This document shows, in pieces, positions 33,839 through 42,001 of a DNA stretch of 64,000 nt (position 1 is the first letter of the stretch; each line of letters starts with the position of its first letter). The DNA lies in NCBI GenBank assembly GCA_964474045.1, contig CAYYRC010000015.1, positions 18,152 through 82,151 of the forward strand. Reading direction: 5' to 3'. The DNA is from JACJWR01 sp964474045. Its GTDB lineage: Bacteria; Actinomycetota; Actinomycetes; S36-B12; UBA10799. The notes under the pieces are model-generated. The model did no database searches. It was given only the letters and a program-made list of their open reading frames with translations, and was not told where the DNA came from. The position numbers and the translations under genes are program-made.

Positions 33839-34524
33839 CACGCCGCCCCGCTCAAGCGCAGCGCCAGCTCCTGGCAGGCGCGGGCCACCTCGGCCCAATC
33901 GTGCCAACGCTCACCCAACTCCCGGTAGCGCGGCAGATCGGCGAGCACGGCCGGGTCCCGCGGAGACGGTTCGGCCAGGGCGAGCACGAGTGAGGTCAAC
34001 ACGGAACCGACCTCGCCGGACCGATCGAGGTAGTAGGCGTCGATAGCACCCAGCACCTCGACCGCCGGGGCAAGCCCGATGTGGTCGGTCAACGCCACCA
34101 CGTCCAAGAAATCTCGAACAGCCCTGCGTTGCACCACCAGATAGGCCTTGACCCGCAGCGTCTCCGCCACAGTCGGCGCCACCACCGTCAAGCCGTCGCC
34201 CAGATCGACGACGCACGTCTCCAACGGACGTTCACGCCGCAATTGCCGCAGGCCTGCCTGGATCCCACCCAAAGAACCCATGAGGGTCATCGGCGGCTTC
34301 GATGCACGTACCGACGTCGCCCATCCTTCGGTGGCTTCGACCGCCTCCAGGACCGACTCATAGCGTTCGCTCAAATCCGCCAACACGTGATCATGGTCGA
34401 AGGACAGGCGGTGGCCCGCGTACAGCGCGGCCGCCGAGCCGCCCACCAGCACTGCGTCCGGCACGACTTGCTGCAACCGGGCCGCGGACTCCAACACGGT
34501 GCGCAAGGCGGGACTGATCGGCAC
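33838..34524 (-). CDS. AbiEii-like nucleotidyltransferase, putative toxin
   Basis: This 228-residue protein resembles the AbiEii/MNT-like nucleotidyltransferase superfamily. The active-site motif is VGGSAAALYAGHRLSFDHDH: GGS at residues 28-30 and D43-x-D45. A later segment with KAYLVVQRRAVRDFLDVVAL matches the conserved K/RDFxD region of this family. Such enzymes can be toxins that modify tRNA or proteins, and are paired with an antitoxin; here the XRE-like gene directly downstream is the candidate. GTG 34524 is preferred to ATG 34542, because TATAGT lies six bases upstream of the GTG and overlaps the longer start region. Confidence 0.72.
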   Translation of the reverse strand: MPISPALRTVLESAARLQQVVPDAVLVGGSAAALYAGHRLSFDHDHVLADLSERYESVLEAVEATEGWATSVRASKPPMTLMGSLGGIQAGLRQLRRERPLETCVVDLGDGLTVVAPTVAETLRVKAYLVVQRRAVRDFLDVVALTDHIGLAPAVEVLGAIDAYYLDRSGEVGSVLTSLVLALAEPSPRDPAVLADLPRYRELGERWHDWAEVARACQELALRLSGAA

Positions 34525-34530
34525 TTGGCT

Positions 34531-34536
34531 ACTATA
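34531..34536 (-). promoter_or_regulatory. Leaderless -10 box for the nucleotidyltransferase gene
   Basis: TATAGT on the minus strand is six bases from GTG 34524 and lies within the AT-richest patch of this region. Confidence 0.55.
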
Positions 34537-34782
34537 TCGCATCTGATAACACCATCGGCAGCCATCCAGCTACCATCGCGCCTGACGGCTGGCGCCGAGG
34601 CATTGAGCGAGCGCGGAGCCCCGCCGTAGCGTGGAAGCGGAGGGAGTGTCGGGCTGTCAACGATCTTCCTGTTCGTCCTCGGGACCGCATTGCTCGCGCT
34701 TGCGGTCAGCCTGCCCAGGCATCTGGCGGAGCGGGCGCAGCTAGTCGCCGCACACCGGGGGAGCGCCGGGTAGCAGCCTGGC

Positions 34783-34788
34783 TAGCCT
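34783..34788 (+). promoter_or_regulatory. Leaderless -10 box for purD
   Basis: TAGCCT is seven bases before ATG 34796. The preceding 250 bases (from 34537) carry no convincing gene; see the rejected list for one candidate. Confidence 0.55.
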
Positions 34789-34795
34789 GGGCACC

Positions 34796-36067
34796 ATGAA
34801 GGTTCTCGTCATCGGCTCCGGCGGCCGCGAACACGCCCTCGTCCGCGCGCTGTTGCGCGACCCCGGCGTGGATGAGGTGGTGTGCGCTCCCGGCAACGCG
34901 GGCATCGCTGCGGACGTCCCCACCCACCCGCTCGACGTCGCGGACCCGATCGCCGTTGCCGGCCTCGCCGACGACGTCGCCGCCGACCTGGTCGTGATCG
35001 GCCCTGAGGTCCCCTTGGTCGCCGGTGCCGCGGACGCCGTCCGAGCCCGCGGCCAGCTGTGCTTCGGCCCATCCGCAGCGGCCGCACTACTCGAGGGCAG
35101 CAAGGCGTTCGCCAAGGAGATCATGTCTGCGGCGAACGTTCCCACCGCGGCAGCAGTGGCCACCGAAGATGCAGCCGCCGCCGAGGCCGCGCTGGATCGG
35201 TTCGGCCCGCCCTACGTGGTCAAGGACGATGGGTTGGCCGCCGGCAAGGGCGTGGTGGTCACCGACGACCGCGGCGCCGCCGTCGCCCACGTCGCGGCAT
35301 GCCTGGCCAAGCCGGATGGCCGCGTCGTGATCGAGGAGTACCTGGACGGTCCCGAGGTGAGCCTGTTCCTGCTCGCCGACGGTCAGCGGGTCGTTCCGCT
35401 GCTGCCGGCCCAGGACTTCAAACGCGCCCTGGACGGCGACGCCGGACCCAACACCGGCGGGATGGGCGCCTACACGCCGCTGCCCTGGGCCCCCGAGGGG
35501 CTGGTCGACGAGGTGGTCGCGACCGTCGCCCAACCCACGATCGACGAGATGGCCCGCCGCGGCACCCCCTTCGTCGGTCTCCTCTACGCCGGCCTGGCGC
35601 TGACGTCGCGCGGACTGCGGGTGGTCGAGTTCAACGTCCGCTTCGGCGATCCTGAGACGCAGGCCGTCCTGGAGCTGCTGGCGAGCCCGCTGGGCGAGCT
35701 GCTCGCGGCCGCGGCCCGCGGCGACTTGACGACGTCCGCTGCGCCGCGATGGCGGGATGCCTCGGCTGTCATCGTGGTGCTGGCCGCCCAGGGCTACCCG
35801 GGAACTCCCCGCACCGGCGACGCCATCACGGGTCTGGCCGATGCCGGCGCCGTCCCGGGCGCCACGGTGCTGCATGCCGGCACCGCCGCGGATGCTGCCG
35901 GGCAGGTCGCCTCAGCCGGCGGCCGGGTCCTGGGGGTGGTGGGCACCGGCGCGGACGTCTCGGCCGCACGCGCAGTCGCCTACGAGGCCCTCGACCGGAT
36001 AACGCTGGCCGGCGGCCAGCACCGCACGGATATCGCCCTCGCCGCTCAGGAAGGCCCCTCCGAATGA
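34796..36067 (+). CDS. purD: Phosphoribosylamine-glycine ligase
   Basis: PurD (GAR synthetase) couples phosphoribosylamine to glycine with ATP, the second step of purine synthesis. The 423-residue ATP-grasp protein begins MKVLVIGSGGREHALVRAL, has the GLAAGKGVVV nucleotide loop, and the NTGGMGAYTPLPW and VVEFNVRFGDPETQ signatures. Its ATG 34796 follows TAGCCT by seven bases. purB starts within the last four bases of purD (ATGA), giving a purD-purB-purC unit. Length and motifs are typical. Confidence 0.97.
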   Translation: MKVLVIGSGGREHALVRALLRDPGVDEVVCAPGNAGIAADVPTHPLDVADPIAVAGLADDVAADLVVIGPEVPLVAGAADAVRARGQLCFGPSAAAALLEGSKAFAKEIMSAANVPTAAAVATEDAAAAEAALDRFGPPYVVKDDGLAAGKGVVVTDDRGAAVAHVAACLAKPDGRVVIEEYLDGPEVSLFLLADGQRVVPLLPAQDFKRALDGDAGPNTGGMGAYTPLPWAPEGLVDEVVATVAQPTIDEMARRGTPFVGLLYAGLALTSRGLRVVEFNVRFGDPETQAVLELLASPLGELLAAAARGDLTTSAAPRWRDASAVIVVLAAQGYPGTPRTGDAITGLADAGAVPGATVLHAGTAADAAGQVASAGGRVLGVVGTGADVSAARAVAYEALDRITLAGGQHRTDIALAAQEGPSE

Positions 36068-37491
36068 CCGCCATCCCCAACGTCCTGGCCGCGCGCTACG
36101 CCTCCACGGCCATGACCACGCTGTGGTCGCCGGAGCACAAGGTGCGCCTGGAGCGACGCCTGTGGCTGGCAGTGCTGCAGGCCCAGGCGGACTTGGGCAT
36201 CGACGTGCCGCTGGACGTCATCGCTGACTACGAGGCCGCCATCGACGACGTGCGCCTGGACAGCATCGCCGACCGGGAGCGGGTCACCCGTCACGACGTC
36301 AAGGCCCGCATCGAGGAGTTCAACGACCTCGCCGGCCACGAGCACATCCACAAGGGCATGACTTCGCGGGACCTGACCGAGAACGTCGAGCAGCTGCAGA
36401 TCCGCGAGTCGCTGGTCCTGGTGCGTGCCAAGGTGATCGCGGTCCTGGCCCGGCTGGCGCGGCTGGCCGCGGAGTACACCGACACCGCGATGGCCGGCCG
36501 CTCGCACAACGTCGCCGCCCAGACCACCACCCTGGGCAAGCGCTTCGCCAACGCCGCCGACGAGCTCATCGCCGCCTACCGCCGGCTAGACGATCTGCTG
36601 CGGCGCTACCCGCTGCGCGGCATCAAGGGGCCCATGGGCACCTCGCAGGACATGCTCGACCTGCTCGACGGCAACGCCGAGCACCTGGCCGACCTGGAGG
36701 GGCGCATCGCCGCCCACCTCGGCTTCGACCTGACCCTGACGGCGGTGGGACAGGTGTACCCGCGCTCGCTGGACTTCGACGTGCTCAGCAGCCTCGTGCA
36801 GATCGGCGCAGGTCCGTCGTCCCTGGCCACCTCGATCCGGCTGATGGCCGGGCATGAGCTCGTGACCGAGGGCTTCCAGCCGGGCCAAGTGGGGTCGAGC
36901 GCCATGCCCCACAAGATGAACACCCGCTCGTGCGAGCGGGTCAACGGGTTCCAGATCATCCTGCGCGGCTACGCGTCCATGGCGGCCGAGCTGGCCGGCG
37001 GGCAGTGGAACGAGGGCGACGTGTCGTGCTCGGTCGTGCGCCGCGTCGCGTTGCCCGATGCCTTCTTCGCCCTGGACGGCATGCTCGAGACCTTCCTTAC
37101 CGTGCTGGACGAGTTCGGGGCATTCCCCGCAGTCATCACCCGGGAGCTGGACCGCTACCTGCCCTTCCTGGCGACCACCAAAGTGCTCATGGCCGCCGTC
37201 CGGGCCGGGGTGGGCAGGGAGACCGCCCACGAGGTCATCAAGACCCACGCCGTGGATGTGGCGCTGGACATGCGCGGGGAAGCCGGCGGCAGCGGCCAGG
37301 AACTCATCCGACGCCTCGCCGGCGACGAGCGACTGGGGACATCCGAGGCCGAGCTGCAGACCCTGCTCGCCGAGCCGCTGGAATTCACCGGCGCGGCCCG
37401 GGAACAAGTGGCAGCGGTCGTGGCCACGGTTGCCCGCATCGCCGCCGAGCACCCGGGCGCGGCCGAGTACGCTCCCGAGCCGATCCTGTAG
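36064..37491 (+). CDS. purB: Adenylosuccinate lyase
   Basis: PurB catalyses two eliminations of fumarate: SAICAR to AICAR and adenylosuccinate to AMP. The 475-residue protein is of the fumarase/aspartase superfamily, with the mobile-loop signature GSSAMPHKMNTRSCERV near residues 279-295 and upstream motifs HEHIHKGMTSRDLTEN and AGRSHNVAAQTTTLGKRF. ATG 36064 overlaps the purD stop by four bases. purC follows after nine bases. Together with purA at 11 kb it completes the AMP branch. Confidence 0.96.
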   Translation: MTAIPNVLAARYASTAMTTLWSPEHKVRLERRLWLAVLQAQADLGIDVPLDVIADYEAAIDDVRLDSIADRERVTRHDVKARIEEFNDLAGHEHIHKGMTSRDLTENVEQLQIRESLVLVRAKVIAVLARLARLAAEYTDTAMAGRSHNVAAQTTTLGKRFANAADELIAAYRRLDDLLRRYPLRGIKGPMGTSQDMLDLLDGNAEHLADLEGRIAAHLGFDLTLTAVGQVYPRSLDFDVLSSLVQIGAGPSSLATSIRLMAGHELVTEGFQPGQVGSSAMPHKMNTRSCERVNGFQIILRGYASMAAELAGGQWNEGDVSCSVVRRVALPDAFFALDGMLETFLTVLDEFGAFPAVITRELDRYLPFLATTKVLMAAVRAGVGRETAHEVIKTHAVDVALDMRGEAGGSGQELIRRLAGDERLGTSEAELQTLLAEPLEFTGAAREQVAAVVATVARIAAEHPGAAEYAPEPIL

Positions 37492-37500
37492 GAGTCCGCC

Positions 37501-38403
37501 ATGCCCACCAGCTCCGTCCCCCCGCCGGACTACCCGCTGCCCCCGGGCTACACCCACGAGTACTCCGGCAAGGTCCGTGACCTTTGGCGCACGCCTGCCG
37601 GGGAACTTCTGTTCGTGGCCACCGACCGGATCTCGGCCTACGACTGGATCCTTCCCACGCCCATCCCGGACAAGGGCCGCATCCTGACCGCGGCCAGCCT
37701 GTGGTGGTTCGACCAACTCGCCGACATCTGCGGCAACCACGTGGTCTCGACCGATGTCCCTGCGGAGGTCGCAGGGCGGGCGATGGTGTGCCGCCCGCTG
37801 GACATGATTCCCGTCGAGTGCGTCGCTCGCGGCTACCTGACCGGGTCCGGCCTGGCCGAGTACCGCACGACCGGCATGGTGTGCGGGAACCCTCTGCCCG
37901 CGGGCCTCGTGGACGGTTCGGAGCTGCCGCAGGCCATCTTCACGCCCGCCACCAAGGCCGCGATCGGGGACCACGACGAGAACATCACCTTCGCCCAGGC
38001 CGCCGAGCTGGTCGGGCTTGACCGTGCCGCCCAGCTGCGGGACCTGACGCTGCGCCTGTACGAACGGGCGCGGGATACGGCGGCGCGCCGGGGCATCATC
38101 CTGGCCGACACCAAGTTCGAGTTCGGCCTGGACGCCGACGGCACCCTGAGCTTGGCCGACGAGGTGCTGACGCCGGACTCGTCGCGGTACTGGCCCGCCG
38201 ATTCATGGCATCCCGGGCAGCCGCAACCCTCGTTCGACAAGCAGTACGTACGGGACTGGCTGACCTCGCCGGCGAGCGGCTGGGATCGCGCTGGCGACCA
38301 GCCCCCGCCGCCGTTACCCGACGACGTCGTGGCAGCGACCCGCGCCAAGTACATCGAGGTCTACAAGCGCCTGACGGGTGGGGCCGACTTTCACGCAGCG
38401 TGA
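37501..38403 (+). CDS. purC: SAICAR synthetase
   Basis: PurC ligates aspartate to CAIR with ATP to give SAICAR. The 300-residue protein matches the longer actinobacterial/yeast-like form: YSGKVRDLWRTPAGELLFVATDRISAYDW near residues 21-49, the VECVARGYLTGSGLAEY segment, LADTKFEFGLD and DEVLTPDSSRYWPAD. ATG 37501 is preceded by AGGAG. It ends the purDBC run; the next gene encodes an unrelated secreted protein. Confidence 0.96.
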   Translation: MPTSSVPPPDYPLPPGYTHEYSGKVRDLWRTPAGELLFVATDRISAYDWILPTPIPDKGRILTAASLWWFDQLADICGNHVVSTDVPAEVAGRAMVCRPLDMIPVECVARGYLTGSGLAEYRTTGMVCGNPLPAGLVDGSELPQAIFTPATKAAIGDHDENITFAQAAELVGLDRAAQLRDLTLRLYERARDTAARRGIILADTKFEFGLDADGTLSLADEVLTPDSSRYWPADSWHPGQPQPSFDKQYVRDWLTSPASGWDRAGDQPPPPLPDDVVAATRAKYIEVYKRLTGGADFHAA

Positions 38404-38453
38404 TCTACTGAGTCGTACAGTCATCCTTTTAGAGGATATTGGCACGGGCAGGA

Positions 38454-38481
38454 AGTCCCACAGATAGAGGTCTTTGGGACT
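38454..38481. other. Hairpin in the leader between purC and the surface-protein gene
   Basis: A perfect seven-base stem (AGTCCCA at 38454-38460 with TGGGACT at 38475-38481) with a 14-base loop lies 51 bases after purC. It lacks a T-tract. It could be the purC terminator or a structured part of the 5' leader of the next gene. Confidence 0.35.
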
Positions 38482-38595
38482 TTGCGCGACGAAACGGATG
38501 CTCGGCGTGGCACCCCCGGCTATCCGCGACCATCCGATCGGTGCAATGCTGGATAGCAGGCATTACCAAGCACGGCCGATGTGATGGGGTGCGAG

Positions 38596-41500
38596 ATGAA
38601 GCGCAGGTTGTGGACAGTCCCAGCGATCGCGGCGGCGATGACCTTAGGGGCCCTCACCGCCCCCCCGGCCTTCGCGGCCGGGCAGACGTTCACCGTCACG
38701 TCCCAAGCGATGTGCGGCGGCGCCGGCACCTTTCAACAGGCGGTCAAGGACGCGAACGCCAGTCCCGGCAAGGACACCATCGTGTTCACCGCCGGGCTGA
38801 CCGCCGGGACGTCGTCGTGTGCCTCCATCTTCAGCCCGGAAGAGTTCCTGATCGTGGCCACCGAGTCGGTGGACATCGTCGGCAACGGCGCCAACATCGT
38901 GGGCCCCATGTACTGGATCGATCCCAGCGGGCGGGTTAACAACTTCCAGCAGTGCCCGTTCCACACGGCCGGCGCCAACTGGCTCCAGAAGGCCAAGGGG
39001 GTGATGGCGATCGGAGAGATCGGCCAGGACAACTCGGCCGTCGAGGTGTCGATGTCGGGCCTGTCGTTCGACAAACTGCCCGAGTTGTTCCAGGTCGCCG
39101 AGAAGGCGTCTTTCACCCTGTCGGATGCAAGCGCCACGGACACGATGTCGTTTAACGAACGCTGCCAGCGGGGTGCGATCGAAGGCTTGACAGGGGCCAA
39201 CATCACGCTGCGCAATGTGCAGATCACCGAGTCCTACGCTCCCGGGATGAGCACTGCCGAGCGTTCCTCCGATGCCCTGATCAGGGGTGGCGGCGGGAAC
39301 TTGGTGCTCGACCGCGTCTTCCTGGGCAACAACTGGCAGTCCCAGGCCGTAGCGTGGGGCAAGGGGGCGGGCAAGGCATCGGTGAAGATCGTGTCGTCGA
39401 AGATCATCGAGTCCGGCGGGCTGCGACTCGACGCGGCGACCACCCAGATCGTCAACAGCGCGTTCTTCGACCAGGGCCAGCACGCCACCGACCGCATCGT
39501 GACCGACGAGGGGGCCACGACGGTTGAGGCGAGTTCCTTCTACTGGACGCAGCCGAGCTGTTCCCCGGGCGCGTGCGGCGTCAACGGCATGGGCTTCTGG
39601 TCGCCGATGGACGGCACCTTCCAGTTCAAGACCACCGCGATCGGCGCCAACTCCTTGTTCCCGAACTCCGGGCCAGTGCTGTTCGGCGACACGACCAAGT
39701 TCACCTCTGACAACTTGACCTGGGTGCAGCAGACGGCCAACCAGCCCAACGCCGAGCTCCACGCCATCCTGCCCAACGCCCTCACCACGTTCCCGGGCCT
39801 GGACCCCTCCGGTGGCGGCCTGTCATGGGTCGACTATGTGACGCCGATGCTGGGTGTCCAGCAGGCTCCCGGCGTGCTGATCGACACGGTGCCCGACGCG
39901 GTCTGCCCGGGTGGGGCCAACGCCCTGCTCAGTCCGATCGACGCTTCCTGCATCACCACCGATGTGTTGGGCAACCCGCGCTGGGACGCCGGCAACGGCA
40001 AGCGCAACATCGGCGCCATCCAGAACGCAGCGTCGCCGCACCTGGTGCTGGCGCCCAACGGCGAACAGGCCACATCGGTCGCGCTGCAATGGAACCGTCC
40101 GACCGACCCGGCATCCGGCCCCATCACCGGGTACAACGTCTACTACTCCCCCGCCGCCGGCGGTCCACAGCACGTCTACTACGTGCCGGGCGCCGCCAAG
40201 CTGACGGCGACTATCCCAGGCTTGACGAGCGGCACTCCCTACCTGTTCTTCGTGACCGGGGTCAATCAGTACGGCCCCGGCACCCCGTCCAACCAGGTGG
40301 TCGCCACACCCAGCGCACACCTGGGCTCGCCGGTCGTCACCGCAGTTGCGGGCAGCCACCACGTGCAGCTGTCCTGGACCGAGCCTCCGGCCAACGGCCA
40401 CGCCACACCGCTGGCCTATTTCGTGTCGTACCGCAAGAAGGGCGATCCGAATTGGGTGAACGGGCCCGGCAACATCTCCGGTCGCACTGCCGACATCCCC
40501 AACCTCGTGAATGGGGTGGAGTACGAGTTCGGCGTCTTCGCCGGGTCGCCCGACGGCTGCTACTCGGAGCAGGCGGGTCTTGCCACGGCCACGCCGACGG
40601 CGGGCGCGGGGGCGTCGGTGTTCGTGCCCATCGAGCCCGCTCGTACCTACGACTCCCGGCTGGCCGGACCCGGCGGCGCCCCGGACCCGATCCCGGGCAA
40701 CCACGCCTCCCGGGTGATGGGCGTCGCCGACGCCATCGACATCGTCACCGGCAAGGTCGTGCAGCGCGACGTCGTGCCCTCCGGCGCCACCGCCGTCGCG
40801 TTCAACCTCACCGCCACCGACACCACCTCGCGCGGCTGGTTCTCCGTCGTCCCCGGTGACGCGAGCACCTTCGTGACCTCCACCGTCAACTGGCCCGGCA
40901 GCGGCGACGTCATCGCCAACGGACTCACCGTGAAGATCGCCGCCAACCGCACGGTGAAGGTGTTCAACGGCTCCGGCACGACGGCCAACGCGGTGCTGGA
41001 CATCGTGGGCTACTTCATCGACCCCGCCCAGGCCGGCAACGTCTTCCACGAGGTCACCCCGACGCGCGTGTACGACTCCCGCATCGCCGGACCCGGCTCC
41101 ACTCCCGACCCGCTGCCCGGCGGAGCGAACCGGATCATCTCCACCGCCAACGGGATCACACCGCCGGTGACGGACATCGTCCCGGCCGGGGCCACCGCCG
41201 TGGCCTACAACATCTCCGCCGTGGACACCTCAGCGCGCGGCTGGTTCGCCGTCACGCCCGGCGACGCCGCCACGTACCGGTCCTCCACCGTCAACTGGCC
41301 CGGCGCCGGCGACGTCATCGACAACGGCCAGTTCGTCAAACTCGACGCCAACCGCCAGCTCAAGGTCTTCAACGGCTACGGTCCGCCCACCAACTTCGTG
41401 ATCGAGGTCCTCGGCTACTTCACGCCCAGTCCCGACGCCCTCGACGGCACCTACTTCCACGCCCTCGATCCCGCCCGCGCCTATGACTCCCGTGTCCCCT

Positions 41501-41847
41501 TGCCCAACCCCGGCCCTGTGCCCGGCGCGAGCACCCGCAACGTCTCCGTGGCCGATGGCCGCAACCCTCAGACCGGCGCAGTCAACCAGCCAGACGTCAT
41601 CCCCGCCGGCACCCCGTCGATCGTCTACAACATCACCGCGACCAACACCACCAACCGCGGCTGGTACTCGGTCACCCCCGGCAACGTGGCCGTCCAGAAC
41701 ACCTCCAGCATCAACTGGCCCAGCGCGAACAACGTCGTGGCGAACGGCCTGACCGTCGCCATCGACGACCAGCGCGCCATCAACGTCCGCTCTGGGTCCC
41801 CAAGCCAGACGGACCTGGTGATCGACCTCTTCGGCTACTTCCGGTAG
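38596..41847 (+). CDS. Secreted beta-helix/FnIII protein with three C-terminal repeats
   Basis: This 1083-residue exported protein starts with a Sec signal peptide (MKRRLWTVPAIAAAMTLGAL then TAPPAFA, cleavage after residue 27). Residues about 30-475 show short repeated strands (NITLRNVQI, NLVLDRVFLGNN, KIVSSKIIESGGLRLDA) suggesting a right-handed parallel beta-helix. Two fibronectin type III domains follow (about 480-575 and 576-668). The last 410 residues are three tandem 127-133-residue repeats, each opening with ARTYDSR-like and closing with a GYF motif. There is no sortase motif or membrane anchor. ATG 38596 is preferred for signal-peptide shape; GTG 38581 and ATG 38584 are in frame. It may be an adhesin or extracellular matrix component; no catalytic residues are recognised. 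Confidence 0.82.
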   Translation: MKRRLWTVPAIAAAMTLGALTAPPAFAAGQTFTVTSQAMCGGAGTFQQAVKDANASPGKDTIVFTAGLTAGTSSCASIFSPEEFLIVATESVDIVGNGANIVGPMYWIDPSGRVNNFQQCPFHTAGANWLQKAKGVMAIGEIGQDNSAVEVSMSGLSFDKLPELFQVAEKASFTLSDASATDTMSFNERCQRGAIEGLTGANITLRNVQITESYAPGMSTAERSSDALIRGGGGNLVLDRVFLGNNWQSQAVAWGKGAGKASVKIVSSKIIESGGLRLDAATTQIVNSAFFDQGQHATDRIVTDEGATTVEASSFYWTQPSCSPGACGVNGMGFWSPMDGTFQFKTTAIGANSLFPNSGPVLFGDTTKFTSDNLTWVQQTANQPNAELHAILPNALTTFPGLDPSGGGLSWVDYVTPMLGVQQAPGVLIDTVPDAVCPGGANALLSPIDASCITTDVLGNPRWDAGNGKRNIGAIQNAASPHLVLAPNGEQATSVALQWNRPTDPASGPITGYNVYYSPAAGGPQHVYYVPGAAKLTATIPGLTSGTPYLFFVTGVNQYGPGTPSNQVVATPSAHLGSPVVTAVAGSHHVQLSWTEPPANGHATPLAYFVSYRKKGDPNWVNGPGNISGRTADIPNLVNGVEYEFGVFAGSPDGCYSEQAGLATATPTAGAGASVFVPIEPARTYDSRLAGPGGAPDPIPGNHASRVMGVADAIDIVTGKVVQRDVVPSGATAVAFNLTATDTTSRGWFSVVPGDASTFVTSTVNWPGSGDVIANGLTVKIAANRTVKVFNGSGTTANAVLDIVGYFIDPAQAGNVFHEVTPTRVYDSRIAGPGSTPDPLPGGANRIISTANGITPPVTDIVPAGATAVAYNISAVDTSARGWFAVTPGDAATYRSSTVNWPGAGDVIDNGQFVKLDANRQLKVFNGYGPPTNFVIEVLGYFTPSPDALDGTYFHALDPARAYDSRVPLPNPGPVPGASTRNVSVADGRNPQTGAVNQPDVIPAGTPSIVYNITATNTTNRGWYSVTPGNVAVQNTSSINWPSANNVVANGLTVAIDDQRAINVRSGSPSQTDLVIDLFGYFR
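40618..41841 (+). repeat. Three tandem repeats encoding the C-terminal domains of the surface protein
   Basis: Units are at 40618-41016, 41041-41421 and 41452-41841. Units 1 and 2 share near-identical DNA around the TSTVNWPG codons, indicating a fairly recent duplication; unit 3 is more divergent. Shared protein landmarks in each unit are YDSR, a DVIPAG/DVVPSG-like turn, STVNWP or SINWP, and a terminal GYF. Confidence 0.85.
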
Positions 41848-41851
41848 CCGA

Positions 41852-41871
41852 CACCCGGTGAACCCCGGGTG
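41852..41871 (+). terminator. Hairpin after the surface-protein gene
   Basis: CACCCGG (41852-41858) pairs with CCGGGTG (41865-41871) around a six-base loop, five bases after the stop codon. There is no T-tract. Confidence 0.55.
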
Positions 41872-41896
41872 AACGCTGCGCGGACTGCGTCCGTCA

Positions 41897-41972
41897 GCAT
41901 GCATGCATGCCCGCGCGTGGGCAGACTCGTCGGTGCATGGGGATGCCAGCATCATCCGCGCTCCGTGCACCG
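41897..41972 (+). other. Structured leader upstream of phosphoketolase
   Basis: This untranslated stretch contains GCATGCATGCATGC (41897-41910), a stem TGCCC/GGGCA (41908-41912 with 41919-41923), and a nested structure: CGGTGCA (41931-41937) pairs with TGCACCG (41966-41972), enclosing GATGC/GCATC (41942-41946 with 41949-41953). No known riboswitch is recognised. Confidence 0.35.
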
Positions 41973-42001
41973 GACAACAGCGCCCACGCACAGGAGGAGC
42001 G

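Noticed and set aside
34654..34773. A possible 39-residue membrane peptide before purD (hydrophobic FLFVLGTALLALAVSL)
   Set aside because: Its only in-frame initiator would be CTG, there is no ribosome binding site, and there is no TANNNT signature six or seven bases upstream.
38404..38595. A riboswitch (c-di-GMP, c-di-AMP) before the secreted protein
   Set aside because: The hairpin is visible, but the conserved bases of these riboswitches are not.
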